From positions 897,501 to 961,500 of the forward strand of contig JAPXFQ010001339.1 in the NCBI GenBank assembly GCA_028564705.1: a stretch of DNA of 64,000 bases. Direction: 5' to 3'. Under the pieces are notes generated by a model. The model was given only the letters and a program-made list of their open reading frames with translations. It did not search any database and was not told the DNA's origin. The position numbers were made by a program, and so were the translations under genes. The stretch comes from Apricaphanius iberus. Taxonomy: Eukaryota > Chordata > Actinopteri > Cyprinodontiformes > Aphaniidae. Below are positions 56,119-64,000 of this stretch, one piece after another (positions within the stretch are counted from its first letter, which is position 1; each line of letters begins with the position of its first letter).

Positions 56119-59100
56119 CTGCAAAGCAACAAAAAAACGTTTTAAATTGGCTAAAATAAACCGGAACCGGACAAAAATCAAGACCTTTCCACTTATTCTT
56201 TGATTTGTCTGGCGAATCAAACCCACAGCTGCGTCGGCGAGGTCGACGTCCATCAGCGGAATGTCTCTGGGTGGAGAAGGTGGAGGCGTCGGATGGCTGC
56301 AGGGAAAACGACTCCTTCAGTTCCATTCTTGTTAGAAAGAGTTTCAGTTTGGCAGAAACTTACATGGAACGCGTAGCGATCATCCTGGGGAGATAGTCCT
56401 TTTTCTTCTTGTTGGTTGGAGAAGGTTCTGCATGGAGAAAGCTGATTAATGGACCCAGAAAAGTGTTTCCACCACACAGGCACAGCGCCACCTGGAGGTT
56501 AACCACATTCCCACATTTTGTCGCTGACAGAATCTAAAATGGATTTTAGTTTTTCAAACCTTCCCAGAAAGACAAAGTGAAAAAGTTTCCACTGATTTTT
56601 GTTCCACAAAAAGGGAAACAGAACAAATTTTTATTTCTACGCTGGAGAACAGTTTAAACATTTATCCATTCATCCATCCATCCAACCATTTATCCATCTA
56701 TCCATCCATCCATCCATCATTTATGCATCCATCCAACCATTTATCCATCTATCCATCCATCCATCCATCATTTATGCATCCATCCATCCATTCATCCATT
56801 TATCCATCTATCTATCCATCCATTTATCCATTTATCCATCTATCCATCCATCGTCCATCCATCCATCCTTCATCCATCTATCCATCCATCCATCATTTAT
56901 GCATCCATCCATCATTTATCCATCTATCCATCCATCCATCATTTATGCATCCATCCAACCTTCATCCATTTATCCATCCATCCATCCATCCTTCATCCAT
57001 CTATCCATCCATCCATCATTTATGCATCCATCCATCATTTATCCATCTATCCATCCATCCATCATTTATGCATCCATCCAACCTTCATCCATTTATCCAT
57101 CCATCCATCCATCCTTCATCCATCCATTTATGCATCCATCCATCATTTATCCATCTATCTATCCATCCATTTATCCATCCATCATTTATCCATCCATCCA
57201 TCCATCCATTTATCCATCCATCCATCCATCCATCCATTTATCCATCCATCATTTATCCATCCATCCGTCCATCGTCCATCCATCCATCCTTCATCCATCC
57301 ATTTATCCATCCATTCATCCATCCATTTATCCATCTATCCATCCATCTGTCCATCCATCCATATATCCATCCATCATTTCTCCATCCATCCGTCCATCGT
57401 CCATCCATCCTTCATCCATCCATTTATCCATCCATTCATTCATCCATCTATCCATCCATCCATTTATCCTTCATCCATCCATTTATCCATCTATCCATCC
57501 ATCCATCCATCATTTCTCCATCCATCCGTCCATCGTCCATCCATCCTTCATCCATCCATTTATCCATCCATTCATTCATCCATCTATCCATCCATCCATC
57601 CATCCTTCATCCATCCATTTATCCATCTATCCATCCATTTATCCATCTATCCATCCATCCATCATTTATCCATCCATTTATCCATCTATCGTCCATCCAT
57701 CCATCCTTCATCCATCCATTTATCCATCTATCCATCCATTTATCCATCCATCCATCATTTATCCATCCATCTGTCCATCCATTTATCCATCCCATTTATC
57801 CATCTATCCATCCATCTCCATTTATCCATCTATCCATCCATTTATCCATCTATCCATCCATCCATCCATCCATCATTTATCCATCCATCCGTCCATCGTC
57901 CATCCATCCATCCTTCATCCATCCATTTATCCATCTATCCATCCATTTATCCATCTATCCATCCATCCATCATTTATCCATCCATCTGTCCATCCATTTA
58001 TCCATCTATCCATTTATCCATCTATCCATCCATCTGTCCATTTATCCATCTATCCATCCATTTATCCATCTATCCATCCATCCATCCATCCATCATTTAT
58101 CCATCCATCCGTCCATCGTCCATCCATCCATCCTTCATCCATCCATTTATCCATCTATCCATCCATTTATCCATCCATCCATCATTTATCCATCCATCTG
58201 TCCATCCATTTATCCATCTATCCATTTATCCATCTATCCATCCATCCATCATTTATCCATCCATCCGTCCATCGTCCATCCATCCATCCTTCATCCATCC
58301 ATTTATCCATCTATCCATCCATTTATCCATCTATCCATTCATCCATCCTTCATCCATCCATTTATCCATCCATTCATTCATCCATCTATCCATCCATCCA
58401 TTTATCCATCTATCCATCCATCTGTCCATCCATCCATATATCCATCCATCATCCATCCATCCATCCATCCATCCATCCATCCATTTATCTCAAGCTGTCT
58501 GAGAAAGAGAGATGAAGAGGCGGAGGTGTTGTGGCTGCTGGGTGTTATTGGAGGTCTGCGTAAGATAGAGTAAAAATGAAAAACGAAACTTAATATTTCA
58601 GTGTGGATTTTCTTTTTTGGTGTTGAATCTGTCGGGGACAGCTATACAAACACTTCAGCTCAAATGTCTTACAGCTGTTTTAATATTAAATAAACAATAA
58701 ATGAAAATAGTTTTAATGGCTATGCTTTATCAAATTACTGTAAGGACAAATGTGTCACATTACAGACATAAAAAGAGATATTTTTAATGCTTAAAAGCTG
58801 TTAGAAACATAACAAATTAAGAATAAAATCTAAATCCAAACATCACAACGTGCTCCAACCTCAGACATCCTACAGCTGCTGAAATATCAATAAAGAATAA
58901 AACATTTAAGTAACTTTGCTTCATCAAAGTTCCTTAAGTTCAAATTCGGCATAAATCAACATAAAAAAAGCAGCACAATAAATATAAGCACATTCTCCAT
59001 CATCATAACCAAATACATGATTATCACAGGTTAGCTTAGCATAGCTTCTAAAATAAACAGAAACAACTTCTGTTGGCGTCAAAAGTCTCTCACAAAGCGA

Positions 59101-62036
59101 CTAGTTTGGAGCATTTTTAGGCTGAAGCCTGCCTCTGAATGCTCCATCCCGCGTGGACCAGAACATCGCCGTAACATCGTACCTGAGGCCTTATAGCGAC
59201 TGAACACGGAGTCTTTGGGGATGTCGGGGTACAGGTAGATCAGGGGGTTGGAGGCCCACCCCTGCGTTGTCAGGGTGTAGTTGTTGATGGCGTCGGGCAG
59301 AGAGAGTAAAGACAACTCTGTCTTGGTGTAGGGCTCCACGGCGTGGACATGTGTCTCTGCAGAGAAGCACAACCAGCCGAGTGATGAAGAATGGGTTTCG
59401 TTTCTACGGTCATTTCATGGTAGGACCTCTTTAAGGTCTCAGATGTTACTCTGGAGAAAATACGGCTGCTGCTAAAGAGTTCCTAAATGTGTGTGAGCCA
59501 AACCTCCAGATTGGTGGTCGACCCAGCTGAAGGTGATGGCTCCGTCTCGGATGCTCTCGCTGAATCGGAGCAGAAACGTCCCGGACGGTTTGTTCTGCAG
59601 CAAGGAGCGCGTTCTCTGCTTGCTCACAAACCCCATGATGTGGCTGAGGAAACCAGAAATAAAATAAAATTACAACCAGAAATGGATCAAAGTGAAGAAA
59701 AGCAGGAAGCCCAGCGATGCAACGAGACGCCTTACCCGTCCCGCCAAAGATCTACCAGGTACTTCTTGATCAGATCCAGAATCCCATCGATCCAGAGCCA
59801 CACACTTTCATCCTGGGGAACGAGAAAGGAAGTCGGAAACATTCGCAGACAAACGTGTGAATAATAAGAAAATCCAGGATCTGTTTTGAGACTTAGATAC
59901 AAACCAACAGCACAAGGTGTTTGATTATTAATGTTATTTTGAGTATATGTGTCTTATTTTGAGAATACTAACCAAGATTGTTTCACTTAATTCACGAAGC
60001 TTTAGACTATAATAAGGTATTTTAAGGGTTAGGGTTTCCGAGGCCCTGCCCTAAACAGTCAATAAAACAAGCAACTTTATGTGAAAACTGTGTTTCAGAC
60101 AATCACAGAGCTGCTCTTCAGGGACCCTGATGTACATGAACCTGCAGTGTCCAAACCTTTTGTCTCAGAAACAAAAACTCATAAGTAGTCGTGGGGCTCC
60201 ATTGTTTCTCTTTTTTTTTACAGATCAAAACAAGATAAAAAGTCCGGGAAAACCTCCCATTAAAAATCTTTTTAGACGAATGTCTCTGCCTCAACATCCA
60301 GGGTTCACAAACCAGCTGTCTGCATTCTGGTCCTGTGGCCTACAGCCGCACATAATCACTCTGAACGTCCTCAAAAAGCCTCAAGCTCACCTTGGAAAAC
60401 CTGTTCCACTGCAGCAGACCTTCAGGATTATCTGTGATAAAACAGAAACACACCAACCTTCACTTTAACTGTTTGTTTTTACATTTAAAGAAGAGATTTA
60501 TTTGAATCAGAAGGCTAGTTAGCTTAGCTTAGCTCAGCTTAGTTAGCATGGAGACTAAACTGGATCATTACCTTAAGTATAAAACTAAATATACTTTCTT
60601 TATGAACTAAAGTGCTTAAAGAGATTAAACCGACGAGGAGCCATTTGTAAAGTTACAGTCAAAAATTAAGAAAGAAATAAGAGAAAAAATGGGGGTTCAC
60701 ATTTCAAAGCTATGTTAGCATGTTTTATTATTCATTCATAAAGGTCACAACTTCAAATCAAACTAAATATTTACAATATTTAGCTTGAAGCTACATTTTT
60801 ATTTAGCAAGTTTAACTGGCTGAACTTGAACTATCAATATAAAATATAATGGAAATACAAAAGGCGGGTTTTACAAACCTCTGCGTAATCATCTGGTGCA
60901 TCAGTGTTGCTGTAAATAAATCGGTAAACTTCTGTTTTAGCAAAGGATTATGTTTTAAATGTTTTATCCCACCAGCAGTTTATAGCCAGTAAAGTCGTAC
61001 TTTAACATCTCAGCTAAATATTTGACTCGGAGTGAAATACTTAGTTAGAAGCTAAATGTTTAGATTGAAAATGAGCCATTTATAAATGATTAAATAATAT
61101 GGAAACAGATATGACTTTGAACCCCCATTTCGTTCTCATAAATATTAGTTTTATACAATCCAAAAGTCAAAAAGTAAATTGTATCTATAGCTTACAACAG
61201 TAGTTCCCAACATTTTCTCCTTGACGACCCCCCAACCTTCACTCCTACCCACACATACACAGTAAACGAGATTAATTACAAACAGCAATGGGAGGGTTTT
61301 GTTAAATCAGGGCCCATAGAGATCCCAGGGCGGTCTAAATTATTTTTATTTATGTTTGTTAATATTATATTCATAACAGACCAAAAGAAAGACGTTTACA
61401 CGTCATATATTGTAAAACAAGAAGTTTTAACGCGTGTAGGAGTTTGGGTCGGTCCCAGCTTCTATAGGACCGGAGGGGGTCCTAAAGGAGAAACGGTCGG
61501 GAACCACAGCAGCAGACAATCGGACCTCCCAGTAGGAGGTTCTGGCAGACCCACCACCCATGATTCTGTCTTGGAGCATTGAGAGCTGGTCCTGGTCCAA
61601 CGGCCGATGACCCACGGACAGGAACTGCCAGCTCAGAAGGGGCGCCAGCTGCTGCCAGGTGAGCCCGGGTGGATCCAGAAACAGCGACAGGTTCTACAGG
61701 ACGCAAACAGACAGAACCTTTTAACTGGGTTTGCTTTTCAGCGGGGGCTGGTGACCGACGGGCCGTGCTTACCGTCTGTTGGCCGGCGGACAGCGTGTTG
61801 AACCACATGATGGAGGCCCAGGCGCTGGGGACCTGGTTGGAGCTGGAGACCACCACCACAGGAAGGGAGCTCGCCTGTTCAAAGAAACCAGAACCGGTCG
61901 GTATAAATGAGTCCAGAACGTCAACCTGCAGCAGAGATCAACCGCCGCTCACCTCGATGTCAAACGTCTGTCCAGCGTAATGCAAAACCGTCACGAAGCG
62001 TATGATGTGGAGCTCCTCGGTGACCGTCAGAGGACT
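55987..62036 (-). CDS. stat1: STAT1-like transcription factor (3' ten coding exons)
   Basis: Signal transducer activated by JAK kinases that dimerises through SH2-phosphotyrosine contacts and acts in the nucleus on interferon-type genes. Minus-strand order: 62036-61953, 61874-61773, 61693-61558, 60431-60391, 59812-59736, 59643-59504, 59356-59183, 56427-56364, 56296-56227, 56118-55987; all phases agree. Key segments: [47 protein letters not shown], the SH2 core [10 protein letters not shown] with its Arg, [21 protein letters not shown], and KKDYLPRM with the expected phosphotyrosine. STAT1 is favoured over STAT2/STAT4 by [20 protein letters not shown] and the position beside gls. N-terminal, coiled-coil and most DNA-binding exons lie right of the window. 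The a/b copy cannot be assigned. Confidence 0.9.
56227..56296 (-). CDS. stat1: stat1 exon: proline-rich tail
   Basis: After completing an Ile codon it reads [20 protein letters not shown] then DAA, ending before GTGGGT. The HP after the Tyr segment aligns with SEVHPSR of STAT1, and DIPLM with NLLPM, but the Ser-Pro phosphorylation motif is not preserved as PMSP. The donor choice was fixed by phase; the alternative (GGTTTG) would bring a stop. Confidence 0.78.
56364..56427 (-). CDS. stat1: stat1 exon: phosphotyrosine segment
   Basis: Completes a Glu codon, then [20 protein letters not shown] plus two bases before GTAAGT. The Tyr sits where STAT1 has GYIKTEL. The basic run KKKKD before it replaces the GPKGT of mammalian STAT1. 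The intron upstream is about 2.75 kb and holds a satellite array. Confidence 0.85.
56660..58489. repeat. (ATCC)n-based satellite array in the stat1 intron
   Basis: About 1.8 kb of ATCC units broken by TTTA, TCTA, CTTC, GTCC and TTTATG variants. Longer blocks (about 120-180 bp) containing CATCCGTCCATCGTCCATCC recur several times, so the array has a higher-order structure. The two overlapping ORFs of over 600 codons come only from a tetramer repeat lacking stops. Confidence 0.95.
58650..59070. mobile_element. Fragment of the 26.44-27.26 kb hAT family
   Basis: CAAATGTCTTACAGCTGTTT, AATAAACAATAAATGAAAA, GGCTATGCTTTATCAAA and ACAAATGTGTCACATTAC occur in the same order and orientation as at 26572-26690, followed by CACATTCTCCAYCATCATAA. 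The termini are missing. It lies in a stat1 intron. Confidence 0.75.
59183..59356 (-). CDS. stat1: stat1 exon: SH2 C-terminal half
   Basis: Encodes [33 protein letters not shown] and [20 protein letters not shown] to [15 protein letters not shown] is STAT1-like; YLYPDIPKD is common to STAT1/STAT4. Donor GTACGA. Confidence 0.95.
59504..59643 (-). CDS. stat1: stat1 exon: SH2 core
   Basis: Encodes [20 protein letters not shown] then [10 protein letters not shown] and [16 protein letters not shown]. The Arg of LLRFSES is the phosphotyrosine-binding residue. Acceptor TTCCTCAG; the phase fits both neighbours. Confidence 0.95.
59736..59812 (-). CDS. stat1: stat1 exon: linker to SH2
   Basis: Reads [20 protein letters not shown] then DLWRD plus two bases. 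WLWI-GIL-LIKK is strongly conserved in STATs. The usual KNFPF before it is reduced to DESV, a short divergence. Confidence 0.93.
59813..60390. other. stat1 intron, nothing recognised
   Basis: AT-rich intron DNA with no exon or bordered repeat found. Confidence 0.5.
60391..60431 (-). CDS. stat1: stat1 exon: linker (41 bp)
   Basis: Completes an Asp codon, then [13 protein letters not shown] before GTGAGC. It matches the PDGLIPWTRFCK segment of STAT1. A short exon that ORF scans miss. Confidence 0.92.
60432..61194. other. stat1 intron, nothing recognised
   Basis: AT-rich; a short GCTTAGCTTAGCTCAGCTTA run at about 60520-60545. No exon found. Confidence 0.5.
61195..61520. mobile_element. hAT (Charlie-like) MITE
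   Basis: Starts CAGTAGTTCCCAACATTTTC and ends with GAAACGGTCGGGAACCACAG; the termini are imperfect inverted repeats of the AGTGGTTCCCAACC type. It ends about 38 bp from the stat1 linker exon. Confidence 0.6.
61558..61693 (-). CDS. stat1: stat1 exon: linker domain
   Basis: Encodes [20 protein letters not shown], then [20 protein letters not shown] to RIM, plus one base. LSWQFxSV and DQLSML are STAT linker motifs. The donor GTGGTG is weak-looking but the phase fits the next exon. Confidence 0.9.
61773..61874 (-). CDS. stat1: stat1 exon: DNA-binding/linker junction
   Basis: Thirty-four codons, [20 protein letters not shown] to SAGQQT, phase 0 at both ends. LPVVV-SN-QLPS-WASI is a STAT hallmark. 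Confidence 0.94.
61953..62036 (-). CDS. stat1: stat1 exon: end of DNA-binding region
   Basis: Reads [20 protein letters not shown] then AGQTFDIE, ending on a codon boundary before GTGAGC. It aligns with the PLIVTEELHSL segment of STAT1. The 5' border could instead be two bases inward (62034), as both CAG and AGAG precede it. Confidence 0.85.
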
Positions 62037-62754
62037 CTGATTGGACCAAAGACCAAAACCTTTAACGCGGGACAGAAAACACCTGCTGCATCGCAACAGC
62101 AGATCCAAACAATCAGAGCTGCTGGGACTCCAGGAACCTCTACTGGCTTCCAGCAGGACATCCTCCTCATCTTCAGCACTTCATAACGTCACCAAATTCA
62201 AACAAGGTTCAGGTTAAAAACATATGAAAAAAGAAACGATGTAAATCATAAAAGTCGATGACATTTTGTCCCCCTCTTCGTCTGTCTCTGCGTCCTGATT
62301 ACCCTTCAGCTGTTTTGACTTTCCCAAGTTGACGTCCCAATGTATAAATGTTCCCCTGTACCCTCATGTCTCCGTCGGTTCGCGCGTCTAACCACGTGAC
62401 CTACACCTCGTTTTCGCCTGTGCCTTTTGGAATTATTAATGAAAGAAAAGCTCCCAACGTCGCTCTGCAGTTGGGTCCCCAATCAACCAAAACATTTAGA
62501 CGGTTTAGAATATGACAGACCAATAAATCCGGACATGAAGAAAAGGAGGTTCTGTTAAGTGCACCAAACAGTCAACAAAGGTCCCTCCTTAAGAAGCCGG
62601 CTGGTCACTCTGGCTTGAATGCAGTCAATGCTGTTGGAGGACACAGAGCGTGAAGCTCAGAACCATCAGAACCATCCTACCTGGACTGAGGTAAATAATA
62701 AAACTCTAAAGACAGTTTTGCATTGAAGGTTTTGGGTTTTTATGGGGAGCCTAA
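62037..62754. other. stat1 intron, nothing recognised
   Basis: I looked on the minus strand for the preceding STAT exon and did not find it. No other gene is seen. Confidence 0.5.
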
Positions 62755-63172
62755 AGCTTGGTTTATGCTTTGACGCATTTACATTCCGCGCGGAAATGAA
62801 ACGTGCGGAACCGGCCGAGACGGCTTCTTGCAGCGTTGATACTTTTTGCGACTTGTCCCAATATTCTCAAAGACTTTAGGGGGCGATGTAGGACTGTACG
62901 TTATTCATGCAACGCTACGCCTTAGTAGAAGTAGTAGTAGGTTATCTCTATGGGCCGAATCATAAAGATTTCTGTATTTACGAACTTCCGGCAGTACGAG
63001 CGCTTGCCAGTCCGCCATGTTTTTCCACGCGGTTAAAAATCTCCTAGGTCCGCGGTGCGGAAAATTGTGGCTTCCCCAGAGGCCGCGCGGAGGGGAGTGG
63101 TTGCTGAAATTACGCAATTTGGCCGGGTGGAGCCATGCGGAGATCACAGATGCGTCAAGCGTAAACCAAGCC
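62755..63172. mobile_element. PIF/Harbinger-like MITE
   Basis: Termini AGCTTGGTTTATGCTTTGAC and GTCAAGCGTAAACCAAGCC are inverted repeats of about 20 bp, each bordered by TAA, the usual Harbinger target duplication. GC-rich interior; the ORFs on both strands are unrecognised. A TGGTTTATAGTTCTACG word at 7078 may be a relative. Confidence 0.72.
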
Positions 63173-64000
63173 TAAGCTCCTCCCCTTCCTGGCGGAAAAC
63201 AATACAGAACAGAAGTCAATGGAGCGATAAAAGTTATTTTCTGGTCCGCTTTGTTTTACGCCCTGAATCACACATATGTTGTACCTCAATTTAAATGATA
63301 AACTATGTGCATTTTCACTGCGTTTGTCTAGTTTTTTAGGATTTATTTGATTGTAAAATTCCCTGTTATAATGCCTACAAATTAGGAGTCGCATGTTTGA
63401 CGTCATGGAGCTAATGCTAGCTAGCGCTAGCTAGCACCTAGAGCTTGTAGAGCTTCTCCTCCATGCTGGCTCTCACTCCACCGACTGCTTTATCCCCAAC
63501 ATAGCTGCTACTTTCCACATGGTCAGATTTATAGAGGTTTTCTCCGTGTTTAATGCTCCTTTATTCATCCTGGAGGAAAGAGGCAAATCACCGCCATTTT
63601 TTCCTTTCTTCTTCTTCTTCTTCTTCAGTTATAGTCCACTTATTGCTATTACACAAAACCTAAGGCAACGTGTCTTTAAAATTTACCAACATCATACGTT
63701 CAATCTACGTCACATTTCAAACGGGATCAGAAAAATAACTTTTATTGCTCCATCTACTTTTTTTCTGACAGTAGGGGACGCATGGAGAGGAAGTAGAAGG
63801 GTGGGAGCTTAGCCAGGTGTCTCTTCTTCCTCTGCTGGACATGTGTAACTCATCCAACCCTTATCGGATGTTCCCATCCCTCCGTCTGAATAGTTTCTGC
63901 TTTACCAAAATTAGGAGCTCCCGTCTGAGACGACTGCCTGTCATAAATAGAAACATTGGCTGCGAAACATAATTCAATAATCCAGTAGGAATGTTCTCAC
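63173..64000. other. Right edge, presumed stat1 intron
   Basis: No STAT exon recognised. It contains a GCTAGCTAGCGCTAGCTAGC palindromic word at about 63416-63435 and a (TTC)n run near 63605-63626. Confidence 0.45.

Noticed and set aside
58490..58570. Alternative stat1 acceptor (TTACGCAG, minus strand) after the SH2 exon
   Set aside because: In the required phase it meets a stop after two codons; the exon at 56427 fits phase and carries the expected tyrosine.
56599..58573. Two overlapping ORFs of 638 and 616 codons
   Set aside because: Pure (ATCC)n translation (SIHP repeats) in two frames at once; a repeat artefact inside a stat1 intron.
55987..62036. STAT2 or STAT4 identity
   Set aside because: The tyrosine segment DYLPRM has some STAT2 flavour and YLYPDIPKD some STAT4 flavour, but [20 protein letters not shown] and linkage to gls favour STAT1. 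STAT2 is not fully excluded.

Overview
The window is teleost-fish nuclear DNA. The evidence is GT-AG introns, a vertebrate kidney-type glutaminase gene followed tail-to-tail by a STAT1-like gene (in mammals GLS is also followed by STAT1), and a typical fish repeat load: an L2/CR1-type LINE with an esterase ORF1, a Tc1 relic, hAT, piggyBac-like and Harbinger-like non-autonomous elements, a tRNA-type retroposon and long ATCC/ATTC satellite arrays. I see no prokaryotic genes, no CRISPR array and no rRNA or tRNA gene.

Layout. (1) 1-43.25 kb, + strand: gls (glutaminase, mitochondrial). The window starts in or before intron 1, so the exon with the targeting peptide is absent. I could place 18 coding exons with consistent reading phases, matching exons 2-19 of the mammalian gene. 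Exon 15 (29199-29345) is the alternative last exon that makes the short GAC-type C-terminus. Exons 16-19 (40834-42783) make the long KGA-type C-terminus with ankyrin repeats. The ~15.6 kb interval between exons 14 and 16 holds the GAC exon and many transposons. (2) 43.4-53.0 kb: an ATCC/ATTC satellite array split by a full-length L2-type LINE (46.92-52.34 kb) that encodes an SGNH-esterase ORF1 and an endonuclease/reverse-transcriptase ORF2. (3) 53.2-54.2 kb: a dead Tc1 copy. (4) 54.24-55.96 kb: a 5'-truncated, almost identical second copy of the LINE. (5) 55.99-62.04 kb, - strand: the last ten coding exons of a STAT1-like gene (end of the linker/DNA-binding side, linker, SH2, tyrosine segment, short transactivation tail). 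Its N-terminal exons lie beyond the right edge. A second ATCC array (56.66-58.49 kb) sits in the intron between the SH2 exon and the phosphotyrosine exon. (6) 62.0-64 kb: a STAT intron with a Harbinger-like MITE.

The two host genes do not form a pathway unit. Glutaminase makes glutamate from glutamine in mitochondria, and STAT1 carries interferon signals to the nucleus; their adjacency is an old vertebrate linkage. The most notable points are the conserved GAC/KGA exon choice, a STAT tail that keeps the phosphotyrosine but lacks the usual Pro-Met-Ser-Pro site, a LINE that ends ~30 bp from the STAT stop codon with no canonical poly(A) signal in between, a LINE ORF2 with no AUG before its endonuclease domain, and nested transposon insertions whose empty sites can be read. 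All calls rest on reading the sequence; no alignment was run.
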